64,000 bases of DNA from Algibacter miyuki (GTDB taxonomy: Bacteria; Bacteroidota; Bacteroidia; Flavobacteriales; Flavobacteriaceae). This document shows, piece by piece, positions 18,318 through 26,508 of this stretch; the stretch's first letter is position 1; each line of letters begins with the position of its first letter. The notes under the pieces were generated by a model. The model worked only from the letters and a program-made list of their open reading frames with translations, was not told the origin of the DNA and did not search any database. Where the stretch lies: the NCBI RefSeq assembly GCF_030409805.1, contig NZ_JAUFQP010000001.1, forward strand, positions 310,001 through 374,000. The letters are read 5' to 3'. A program made the translations under genes and the position numbers.

Positions 18318-21197
18318 TTATTTTTTTATAGTCAGTATTTTTACTGGTCCCATAAGTCCTGAATTTAAAAGTTTAGCATCTGCTTTATAATGATTATGAG
18401 CAGCGTATGTTTTTCGTTTTGAAGTTGCAGGAATTCCCGTTCCATCCATTAGCCAACTAGGAAGTGTTTTATTAGAATTATTGAAGTTAGGATATTGTGC
18501 ATCTCCAATAAGACGATTTGGCCAAAGGTTAGTTACTTTAACTTCTAATGTATTCTCTCCTTTTTTTAGTACGTCTTTAATTTCTATTTGGAATGGAGGT
18601 TTCCATAATGTTCCAAGATCTTTTCCATTCAATTTAACTTCTGCTATTACTGCAACTTGTCCTAAATCTATTAGAATGGATTTCTTTTTTTTACTTGTAT
18701 CAAATTCAAAATTTGTTTTGTAAGTAGCTGTCCCAGAATAATATTTGATATCCTCATTGGTATGTTCATTCCAAGGAGTTAATTTTTTGAATAGTATCGT
18801 TTCATTTGTACCAAAATTCTCGTTAAAAGTTACATTCCAATCACCGTTGATATTTTGAATCGTTTTATAAGTAGGAGAATTGAATGTCCCCCTAGTTTTT
18901 TTAGTTTCCTTTTGGAATACAACAAATATAGATTGTGCAGAAGTCATATCTAATTGAACTTCAGTAGTTCCGTTTTTCAATTGTTTCCAGTTGAGGTTTT
19001 TAGAAATCTTACCTGTTTCAGGATCCCATAGTTCGGGTTGTTTTCCTGTTACTCTAAAAGTGCAAGTCCCTTTGTTAGCATCATAACATTGATTGGAAAC
19101 AAAATAGAAATCACTATTGTCAATTTTATGATGAGCATACTCCATTCCTAACGGTAATTTACAATCTGGAGTTACCGCACTTAATGACTTTTTATAAGTT
19201 GATGGTAAGTGGATCAGTCCCGAGTCCCAATATTTCTTAACCAATTCATTAAATTCTTTCGTTGCGTTTGGATTGGTTTCTATTCCCGGAGTTCTTATTG
19301 GTTTTTGAGCAATTACAATAGCTCCATCTTGAGCTAGTTTTCCAAGTTTTTTAATAGATTCTATTCGCATTAATAGATCTCTTTTTAACGAGAGTATTCT
19401 GTAGCGAGTATCCAATAACTTCCCTTCGTAGCTTACTCTAATTTCTCCATTTTCTCCGACACTCAAATCATCTAATGAATCAATACCTGCTACGTCAAAT
19501 TTATAACCTTCTAAAAAGTCAAAATCTAAACGTTCTACTTTTCCTAAAAAATTATTAAATCCACGCTCGTCACCATACATAACCAATGCATCTGCTTGGT
19601 TCGTTCCTGTTTGCATTATAAATTGACATCTAGCAATATAGTCAAGCCATGGTTTAGATTTATAAAACCAAGTATTGTTTCGATGTATGTTAGATCCAAA
19701 TCTACTCATTGTCATTCCTGGCTTTATATTATCATTCCAAGGTTGATGTGCAGAGGTGTGGAAATAGTAGCGATTAATTCCTTCTGTAAAAGCTTTGTCT
19801 CCTATAATCTTTAAATTATAAGGATGTACCGACCAATCTCCTTTCATTCTTGTAAATGCTTCTGCACCTACAACTGATCTGCCAGATAAATGTGCCGCTG
19901 AAGACGAAATATGGCTGGTCCATTTCCAAATATTTCTTTGTCCTTTCGCTTTATCTTTATGCCAAAATTCAGTCATTGGGATGTCAACAAGTTTACTCAC
20001 TTCTGGAGCATCAAAAGATCCAGAACCGTATGCTTCTGTAGCTAATTTAAGTCCGTTCTCATGACATTTTTCTTTGAAGAATTTAAAGTAGTTCTCATAC
20101 ATTTCATCTGCAACAGTTTTTCTGAAATCCCATAAAACACGTTCAGAATATTCATTACTTTCTATAATACGACCAGTTGCACAAAGCAATCTAGGAGTTA
20201 AATCATACCCACGCTTTTCTTGAAAAGCATCTTCAAAGTTGTCCGTCCAATTTTGATGCCCTACTTCATAACTATCTATAAGAATTGTAGTATATGCCTT
20301 GCTTCCTTTAGCATCCTCTGTTGTTTTATCTAGTAAGGCCTCCCAGTGAATTGTAACAGCTTCCTTACTTAATTTATCTAATTCTAAACCGATACCACCT
20401 TTTGAGGCAGGTCTAGTTTTTGCAGCTGTTGTTGTGTAACCAATACGAACTACTGTCCAATTATCAGATGGAGGTGTCCAATTCAGTTTTCCATTTGCGT
20501 CCATTTTATCAGTAAGAATTACCACATCGCTTAGTTTTATAATGGCTTCTTTAGGAGCTTTTTTAGAAGTAGGAGTAAATTCATCTGCTTTCGCTTTTAA
20601 ATCTGTCAATGACTTTGCTTCCCAGTTAGAAATTCTATACGCAGCATTTTTTGGTTTTGGAAAGGCTAGAATCGCAATGTCTTCATAAAAATAAAATTCT
20701 TTTTGAATTTTATTTAATTCAGGAAGTTCTAAATAAATAGGGCTAGTTGTTTTCTTATGTATTTCTTTCTCACTCCAAACCAAAACCTTCATAGAGTTTT
20801 TGGGTTTGATCCATGGCCCACCCGTACTAGACCACCCCGATGCGCTATTAATACCCATTTCTAATCCTAATCTATCAGCTTCTGCAATAGCAAATGCTAC
20901 TTTGTCGTGATACTCTTTGGAGTTAAAAACAGTTCCTCCATGAGGAATCCTCAGTCCAACATCAAATAATTGAAATCCACTTAAACCTACTTTTTTAAAA
21001 GATTCTAAATCTTTGGTTATCCCTTCTTTGGTAACATTACCATTGACCCAATGCCACCAGGTATGTGCGCCTGCTGATTCTGGTGGATTCACGAAGGCTT
21101 TTTCTAATCCGTTCTGAGCTGAACAACTTGATAAAATCAATAAAAATATTAATGAAATATGATTGTAAAATGCAGGTTTTAAAAATTTATTTTTCAT
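18318..21197 (-). CDS. GH106-type alpha-L-rhamnosidase lipoprotein
   Basis: About 959 aa from the ATG at 21197, with a lipoprotein signal (ISLIFLLILSSCSAQ). The N-terminal signature PPESAGAHTWWHWVNGNV followed by TKEGITKDLESFKKVGLSGF is typical of GH106. A TIM-barrel region follows (LGLEMGINSASGWSSTGGPW, VVGAEAFTRMKGDW, GINRYYFHTSAHQPW). A C-terminal galactose-binding-like beta-sandwich ends the protein (AEVKLNGKDLGTLWKPPFQI, NTLEVKVTNLWPNRLIGD). The family cleaves alpha-L-rhamnosyl linkages. It is distantly paralogous to the GH106 at 39208. It is the second gene of the unit from 22805. Confidence 0.9.
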   Translation of the reverse strand: MKNKFLKPAFYNHISLIFLLILSSCSAQNGLEKAFVNPPESAGAHTWWHWVNGNVTKEGITKDLESFKKVGLSGFQLFDVGLRIPHGGTVFNSKEYHDKVAFAIAEADRLGLEMGINSASGWSSTGGPWIKPKNSMKVLVWSEKEIHKKTTSPIYLELPELNKIQKEFYFYEDIAILAFPKPKNAAYRISNWEAKSLTDLKAKADEFTPTSKKAPKEAIIKLSDVVILTDKMDANGKLNWTPPSDNWTVVRIGYTTTAAKTRPASKGGIGLELDKLSKEAVTIHWEALLDKTTEDAKGSKAYTTILIDSYEVGHQNWTDNFEDAFQEKRGYDLTPRLLCATGRIIESNEYSERVLWDFRKTVADEMYENYFKFFKEKCHENGLKLATEAYGSGSFDAPEVSKLVDIPMTEFWHKDKAKGQRNIWKWTSHISSSAAHLSGRSVVGAEAFTRMKGDWSVHPYNLKIIGDKAFTEGINRYYFHTSAHQPWNDNIKPGMTMSRFGSNIHRNNTWFYKSKPWLDYIARCQFIMQTGTNQADALVMYGDERGFNNFLGKVERLDFDFLEGYKFDVAGIDSLDDLSVGENGEIRVSYEGKLLDTRYRILSLKRDLLMRIESIKKLGKLAQDGAIVIAQKPIRTPGIETNPNATKEFNELVKKYWDSGLIHLPSTYKKSLSAVTPDCKLPLGMEYAHHKIDNSDFYFVSNQCYDANKGTCTFRVTGKQPELWDPETGKISKNLNWKQLKNGTTEVQLDMTSAQSIFVVFQKETKKTRGTFNSPTYKTIQNINGDWNVTFNENFGTNETILFKKLTPWNEHTNEDIKYYSGTATYKTNFEFDTSKKKKSILIDLGQVAVIAEVKLNGKDLGTLWKPPFQIEIKDVLKKGENTLEVKVTNLWPNRLIGDAQYPNFNNSNKTLPSWLMDGTGIPATSKRKTYAAHNHYKADAKLLNSGLMGPVKILTIKK

Positions 21198-21260
21198 AAT
21201 AATACTTAGCAAAGCGCTTTAAATTTATGTTTTTTTGAGATAGTGCTTATTTGATTTTAG

Positions 21261-22805
21261 TTATTTTAGAATCAATTTTTTTGTTAAAGCCCCCACTTTC
21301 ACAAAGTATAATCCTGTAGCTCCAATCTGGTTTGTTGGTATTGAAATTTTGTTACCAATTATTTCATTTGAGGAATAAACAAGTGCACCAAGCGCATTGA
21401 AAACATTTATTTTAGAATTAATATTAGAGTTATTTAAAACAATGTTTATCTGGCTTTCGGCAGGGTTTGGAAAGAGTTGAAAATCATCTTTTTTTTTATT
21501 TTCAAAATCTGAAACAGAAAGTAAACTAGCATAATAGGTGTCTAATTGCGTAAAAGCCGTTTTAATTTCGGCTGGAGTACCTTGAAGTAATATCGTTTCT
21601 TGGCGTAATTTTTCATAAACACCTGCGTATTCACCAGTTAGCTTCGATCTATCAATTAATCCATTTAACTCACTTCGAAAACCAATCCAAGACATTGATG
21701 GTGTACGATATTGTCCGTCAAGATAAAAATCTGAAGTTGTTCTATTGTCGACATATACTTCAGAATTATCTGATTCTTTTACTCCAACAACATTAAATTC
21801 GTTTAAATAAGATAACGGTAAATAAAAGCCTAAAGCGTTTCCTGAGTTTTCATCATTTGAATCGGCAACAATAAACCTAAGTTTTAACTCCTCTATTTTT
21901 CCTTGAAATTGTTTTTGACGAGCTTTAATTACCCAAACTCCATTTTGTTTTTGTTGGTATCGGTAACCTGGATTCCAAATAGCTACGTCATTTCTAATAC
22001 TCCAAGATAAAATGATACTGTTCATATTATCAATGCCTCCAGGATATACACCAACAGGATTTACAACCGAAATATCTGATAAAAATTTACTATCATTCCA
22101 TTTGCCCGCTGCTTTCAGTCCAACCTCGTTAAATTGTTTCATAGCAGCTTTTGGTTCGGTAGATGATCTTACAAAACGATATTCTAAATAATGACGGATA
22201 GCTGGTATAGCGAGTCCTGCTTTCGAAGTATAATCTTCATATTCTCCGTAATAATCAAAATCGCTATGCACTTCAGCTTCTTGTCTTGTGAAGACCTGCC
22301 CATCTATAGTAACTGATAGATTCGTTTCGTCAATACCATCGTTATCGCTATTTCCTCCATCATCATTGTATGGATCAACCCTTATATTTTCAGATTCAAT
22401 ATAGTCATAACCACCATCACCATTATATAAAATACAGCCACGGCTTGGTACAACTAATTTACTACTTGAGACTGTTGTAATACTACATTCCGTTCCTGCA
22501 TGATCACTAAAACCAGCTTGAGTTGGGTTATATTGTCCACCTCTTCCCATATCACGAATTGAAGATTGACCTCCACGACCATATCTCTGAGCTTGAATTC
22601 CCATAATATTTCCAATGCCAGGAATTTCAATTTGTGTGATATAACCACCTCCATATTGATTGATTCCAACAATAAATCCATTAGAATTTATACTATGCGT
22701 AATGTCTCGTCTTTTGCCAATATTATTAGAAATAATTTTAAATTCTTGTGCAGGTACTATATCTGTAATAAAAAGAAGAATAGCTAATGGTAATAATTTT
22801 TTCAT
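21261..22805 (-). CDS. T9SS-exported protein of unknown family (member 1 of 2)
   Basis: 514 aa with a signal peptide (LLPLAILLFITDIVPAQ). I do not recognise the catalytic family. The core, residues about 25-420, shares long matches with the lipoprotein at 37600-38910: IPGIGNIM, RYGRGGQSSIRD, GGQYNPTQAGF, DPYNDDGGNSDNDGIDE and FDYYGEYED. The Asp-rich DGGNSDNDGIDE loop looks like a calcium site. Residues about 440-514 are a type IX sorting domain (FQLFPNPAESQINIVLNNS, ending LTKKLILK), so the protein is exported to the surface or released. It leads the GH106/sulfatase/GH78 unit, the usual place for an enzyme or binding protein that meets the polymer first. A lyase or hydrolase role is possible but unproven. 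Confidence 0.7.
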   Translation of the reverse strand: MKKLLPLAILLFITDIVPAQEFKIISNNIGKRRDITHSINSNGFIVGINQYGGGYITQIEIPGIGNIMGIQAQRYGRGGQSSIRDMGRGGQYNPTQAGFSDHAGTECSITTVSSSKLVVPSRGCILYNGDGGYDYIESENIRVDPYNDDGGNSDNDGIDETNLSVTIDGQVFTRQEAEVHSDFDYYGEYEDYTSKAGLAIPAIRHYLEYRFVRSSTEPKAAMKQFNEVGLKAAGKWNDSKFLSDISVVNPVGVYPGGIDNMNSIILSWSIRNDVAIWNPGYRYQQKQNGVWVIKARQKQFQGKIEELKLRFIVADSNDENSGNALGFYLPLSYLNEFNVVGVKESDNSEVYVDNRTTSDFYLDGQYRTPSMSWIGFRSELNGLIDRSKLTGEYAGVYEKLRQETILLQGTPAEIKTAFTQLDTYYASLLSVSDFENKKKDDFQLFPNPAESQINIVLNNSNINSKINVFNALGALVYSSNEIIGNKISIPTNQIGATGLYFVKVGALTKKLILK

Positions 22806-22843
22806 TTTGATATTTTTAAGTGAAGATTATCTTCATAATAAGG

Positions 22844-22888
22844 TAAAAATAGAAGGCTTTTTTGAATTATTCATCCTGCCGAATCTGT
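22844..22888 (-). promoter_or_regulatory. Locus-type promoter 6 (12588-22805 unit)
   Basis: Read on the minus strand: ACAGAT half-site (22888-22883), element GCAGGATGA (22879-22871), 19-bp spacer, -7 box TATTTTTA (22851-22844). The leader is about 32 nt. Confidence 0.78.
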
Positions 22889-22962
22889 GGAAATATATTT
22901 GAATATTGAAATTTAATTCATGGGGTTTTTCATTGCTCGTTAAATCATAGAAGCGTTTTTTA

Positions 22963-23008
22963 ACATGGTTTTACAGGATGGTTATAGCAATTTAATTGCT
23001 TTAATTTA
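22963..23008 (+). promoter_or_regulatory. Locus-type promoter 7 (23059 unit)
   Basis: Half-site ACATGG (22963-22968), element ACAGGATGG (22973-22981), 19-bp spacer, -7 box TTAATTTA (23001-23008). The AACATGGTTTTACAGGAT core is identical to that of promoter 5. Confidence 0.72.
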
Positions 23009-23058
23009 TGAGATTTTAAGTCAACAAATTAATCATCATATAGATTTTAAATTATACC

Positions 23059-24513
23059 ATGAAAGAAAAAGTAATATTTGTTTTAGCATTAGTAATATCT
23101 CTAAGCGGTTGTCATTCAAATAAAAAGAAAGAGGTAGTTGAGTCATTAGAAAAGCCAAATGTTTTATTTATAGCTGTAGATGATCTTAATGATTGGATAG
23201 GTGTTTTGGGTGGACATCCGCAAGCTAAAACACCTAATATGGATAAATTAGCTTCCCGAGGTGTGCTTTTTAGTAATGCACATTGTCAAGCACCTGTTTG
23301 TAATCCTTCTAGAGCAAGTATGATGACGTCTTTATACCCAAGTACTTCAGGGATTTATTTTTTAAATCCAGACATTAAAGATTCGCCTATAGCAAGTAAG
23401 AATACTGTGATGCCAAAGCGATTTCAAGCTGAAGGGTATACTGTTTTTGGAGGCGGCAAATTATTGCACAATGGCGAAGGGATAAACGAAACTCATATTC
23501 CAAATTACGCCGGACAATTTGGAGGTTTTGGGCCTATGCCAAAAGAAAAAATTAGTACATATCCAGGGCATCCATTATGGGATTGGGGTGCTTTTCCAGA
23601 GACAGATAATCAAATGCCAGATTATAAAATAGCCTCTTGGGCAGAAAGTAAATTAGAAGAAAATTACGATAAGCCCTTTTGGATGGGGGTTGGTTTTTAT
23701 CGTCCGCATGTGCCACAATTTGCACCGCAAAAATGGTTTGATATGTATTCATTAGAAACTCTTCAATTACCAAAAACTATATCAGATGATTTGGACGATA
23801 TTTCACCTTATGGAATAGATATTACAAGAGAAAAACACGTGTCTCCAACTCATGAATGGGTTTTAGAAAATGATGCTTGGAAACCTCTTGTGCAATCTTA
23901 TTTGGCGTGTGTAAGTTTTGTAGATGAACAAGTAGGACGCGTGATTACCGCTCTGGATAATGGCGAATATGGTGATAATACATATATTGTATTCTTCAGC
24001 GATCATGGATTTCATTTGGGCGAAAAAGAACGTTATGCCAAACGAAGTTTATGGGAAGATGGCACGAGAGTGCCTTTAATAATTGTTGGTCCTGGTATTG
24101 AAAAAGGAAAAGTGTGCAATAAACCAGTACAATTATTAGATGTCTATCCTACCTTATTGGAATTGACAAATATTAAATCAGATTCTAAACTAGAAGGACA
24201 TTCTTTAGTGCCACTATTGAAAAATCCAAATTCAGAATGGTCTCATTTTGCACGAACCAGTTTCGGGCCAGGTAACTATAGCATAACTTCTGAAGACTAT
24301 CGTTTTATTCAGTATAAAGATGGTTCTGAAGAATTTTATAATCATAAAATGGATCCCAATGAATGGTATAACGAAATAAAGAATAAAAAATATACTGCAA
24401 TCATTGCGAAGCATCGTTCCCAGTTACCTAAAAAACAATATAAAATATTAGGAGAAGGATCTACAGGACATTTGTCATATGAAGCATCTGATAAAAACAG
24501 CAAAAACAATTAA
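23059..24513 (+). CDS. S1-family sulfatase lipoprotein, iduronate-2-sulfatase-like
   Basis: 484 aa with a lipoprotein signal (VFVLALVISLSGC-type, Cys18). IAVDDLNDWIGVLGGHP carries the DD pair with the DLNDW context seen in iduronate-2-sulfatase-like members. The formylglycine site is CNPSR (Cys81). GGGKLLHNG, YRPHVPQFAPQKWF and FFSDHGFHLGEKERYAKRSL are further landmarks of that subgroup. The last 140 or so residues are duplicated downstream at 28690-29136, separated by a 4.2-kb block of different composition. It is the first gene behind promoter 7. Activity on a 2-sulfated uronic acid is a subgroup-based guess. Confidence 0.92.
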   Translation: MKEKVIFVLALVISLSGCHSNKKKEVVESLEKPNVLFIAVDDLNDWIGVLGGHPQAKTPNMDKLASRGVLFSNAHCQAPVCNPSRASMMTSLYPSTSGIYFLNPDIKDSPIASKNTVMPKRFQAEGYTVFGGGKLLHNGEGINETHIPNYAGQFGGFGPMPKEKISTYPGHPLWDWGAFPETDNQMPDYKIASWAESKLEENYDKPFWMGVGFYRPHVPQFAPQKWFDMYSLETLQLPKTISDDLDDISPYGIDITREKHVSPTHEWVLENDAWKPLVQSYLACVSFVDEQVGRVITALDNGEYGDNTYIVFFSDHGFHLGEKERYAKRSLWEDGTRVPLIIVGPGIEKGKVCNKPVQLLDVYPTLLELTNIKSDSKLEGHSLVPLLKNPNSEWSHFARTSFGPGNYSITSEDYRFIQYKDGSEEFYNHKMDPNEWYNEIKNKKYTAIIAKHRSQLPKKQYKILGEGSTGHLSYEASDKNSKNN

Positions 24514-24740
24514 AAATGAGATACACTGAATTAATGTAATAGGTATTCATTGGACAGTAAAATGAAGCAGAAAACCTATTTTGATAGGTTTAATTGTGCT
24601 AGAGATATTCCGTTAGAGATTGCCTTATGGTTGTGCTCTGGAGGGTATATTCAAACAATCACCTAGCTTAATACGATAGACCTTTAAGATGGTCAAGATT
24701 AAAATAAATCAATCATTTAATACCCATTAAAACTCGAAAA
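24514..24740. other. Intergenic stretch at left edge of the acquired block
   Basis: No locus-type promoter and no clear terminator. It holds a 34-codon open stretch (24562-24666, MKQKTYFDRFNCARDIP...) that I cannot assign and that may be debris of a former gene. The region marks the change from AT-rich locus DNA to the visibly GC-richer block that follows. Confidence 0.4.
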
Positions 24741-25718
24741 ATGAAAAATTGTAAAACCTTTCTCTTAGTGTTCTTTTTAGTAATAACATTAACAACAGTA
24801 GCAACCGCACAGCCGAGTCGCTCTAAAGTTGGTATAAGACCTTATCCTCGAGACAGTGCTCATGAAATGACTGGAGGAGACAGGGTTGCTAATTGGCGGC
24901 CCGGTATAGGAAATTATGATGATGTGTTGAAAGCCGATGATTTTACCGCTTTGAATATCGATGTAGTAAAAGGATACAATGGGGTCTTTCGTACCAAACA
25001 ACGTTTTTTTGAACATTACATCCATCAACAAGGTGGAGATTGGGTTGATGCCAATCCGAAAACCAATAAGCTGATAATGACAATTCGCCAATACGAACAG
25101 GATGGGAATGAGGTTAAACATATCATCATTTGTCGTGAAGGCTGGCTGTATGACAAAGTGAATGGTGATACAGGACCAATTGATGGAGACCCAAGAATAC
25201 TTCATCAAAGAGATGTAGACGATACACGAAAAGTATTCAAAGATGCTCATGCTCTTGGACTGATAAAAAACGACAATTACAAACTGATACAAATGGTTGT
25301 TCATCCTGCCGTCTTTCTTGACGATCCAAAAGCAAGAGAAATTGTTAGTACGATGGATGGTGTCTGCATAGAATCTCATCAGTATAATCGCTATTGGCCT
25401 TTAGGAAATGAGATATCAAACCCTGAGGAAATAGCAAGAGGTGCTAAATGGGTTTTAGAGCAAGGTAAGGATTATCTTTTTTATTATGGACCCTACCAGT
25501 ATAAGGATTGTGATACTTACACCGACTTTCTTGAAAGAGAGTGGCTGAAGGCTTTTTGGAAAAGAGGATTGCCAAAGCATCATGAAAACATGTATTACTA
25601 CCTGAATGCGTTTCCGCATGGCTGTGGTAATACTAGACCGGTTGGCCCTGAATCAGATCCGAACTCCTACCTCGGGTTTGCCAAATGGCTGATAAAGGAA
25701 TTGGAAGGAGGAAAATAA
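24741..25718 (+). CDS. Secreted protein of unknown function, possible TIM barrel
   Basis: 325 aa with a signal peptide (LLVFFLVITLTTVATAQ). I do not recognise the family. Alternating strand-helix segments and phrases such as IVSTMDGVCIESHQYNRYW and YLFYYGPYQYKDCDTYTDF suggest a (beta/alpha) barrel, and the acidic residues in CIES and DCDTYTD could be catalytic. It is followed by DUF1080 and heparinase-like genes with short gaps (31 and 51 bp), so the three form a cassette. Base and codon use are less AT-rich than the flanking genes, which suggests separate acquisition. Confidence 0.6.
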   Translation: MKNCKTFLLVFFLVITLTTVATAQPSRSKVGIRPYPRDSAHEMTGGDRVANWRPGIGNYDDVLKADDFTALNIDVVKGYNGVFRTKQRFFEHYIHQQGGDWVDANPKTNKLIMTIRQYEQDGNEVKHIIICREGWLYDKVNGDTGPIDGDPRILHQRDVDDTRKVFKDAHALGLIKNDNYKLIQMVVHPAVFLDDPKAREIVSTMDGVCIESHQYNRYWPLGNEISNPEEIARGAKWVLEQGKDYLFYYGPYQYKDCDTYTDFLEREWLKAFWKRGLPKHHENMYYYLNAFPHGCGNTRPVGPESDPNSYLGFAKWLIKELEGGK

Positions 25719-25749
25719 GAATAGAATAGTAACTAATAACAATTAGCTG

Positions 25750-26457
25750 ATGGTATCAAGAAAGAAACTGCTCATGTTGATTAGTCTCGTGGTTATCGCT
25801 TTTAGCGCAATAGCACAGGACGACTTGAAGAGCAAAGAGCAACAACTTATCAATACCGATAAGGAACCCAAAATGACGAGTAAAAAATTCAAATTCCTTT
25901 TTGATGGTGAAACATTAAACGGATGGACGCCAAAGCAGGGAACCATGAAATTTGAAGTTGTTGATGGTGAGATTGTGGGAACATGCAGCGAAGGGCCCAG
26001 CACTTTCTTATGTGCCGACAAAGAATATGTAGACTTTATTTTTACTTGCGAAACCAAGTGGGAAGTTGATGGCAATACTGGTGTGCAAATTCGGTCAAGA
26101 ATTAGAAAAGATGAGAATCGAAATACGGTTTTTGGCCCTCAAGCAGAAATGGAAGATTTAGACAAAAAAGGCCGTGGTTGGTCCGGAGGCATTTATGGTC
26201 AGAGTTGTGGTGGTTGGTTTTATCCGCTAAAGGCACCTGAACATGCGCCATTGAAAAATGCCATAGATCGCAGTGGATGGAATCGGCTCACGATTAAAGT
26301 GGAGGGCAATGTGTTTAAAACCTGGGTAAATGGAATTCCTGCTGCGCATTGGATTGATGAAGAGAACGAATACCCAAAAGGGTTTATTGGCTTGCAGGTA
26401 CATGGCGGGAAACAGGGTATTATTCACTGGAGAAATCTGAAAATAAGGGAACTGTAA
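25750..26457 (+). CDS. Secreted DUF1080-type (3-keto-disaccharide hydrolase-like) protein
   Basis: 235 aa with a signal peptide (LLMLISLVVIAFSAIAQ). FKFLFDGETLNGWTPKQGTM is the classical opening of DUF1080 proteins. It is followed by FEVVDGEIVGTCSEGPSTFL, TGVQIRSRIR, GGIYGQSCGGWFYP, WNRLTIKVEGNVFKTWVNGI and a C-terminal IGLQVHGGKQGIIHWRNLKI. Such jelly-roll proteins have been tied to 3-keto-glycoside cleavage. It is the second gene of the acquired three-gene cassette. It is only distantly related to the DUF1080 lipoprotein at 8018-8821. Confidence 0.85.
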   Translation: MVSRKKLLMLISLVVIAFSAIAQDDLKSKEQQLINTDKEPKMTSKKFKFLFDGETLNGWTPKQGTMKFEVVDGEIVGTCSEGPSTFLCADKEYVDFIFTCETKWEVDGNTGVQIRSRIRKDENRNTVFGPQAEMEDLDKKGRGWSGGIYGQSCGGWFYPLKAPEHAPLKNAIDRSGWNRLTIKVEGNVFKTWVNGIPAAHWIDEENEYPKGFIGLQVHGGKQGIIHWRNLKIREL

Positions 26458-26508
26458 TCTGATTCTGAAACATTTTCAAACTAAACATTATTAAAAAATT
26501 GCTAGACT

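Noticed and set aside
24789-25379. 196-codon open frame antisense to the gene at 24741
   Set aside because: Compositional shadow of the plus-strand gene, which has a signal peptide and fits the cassette spacing.
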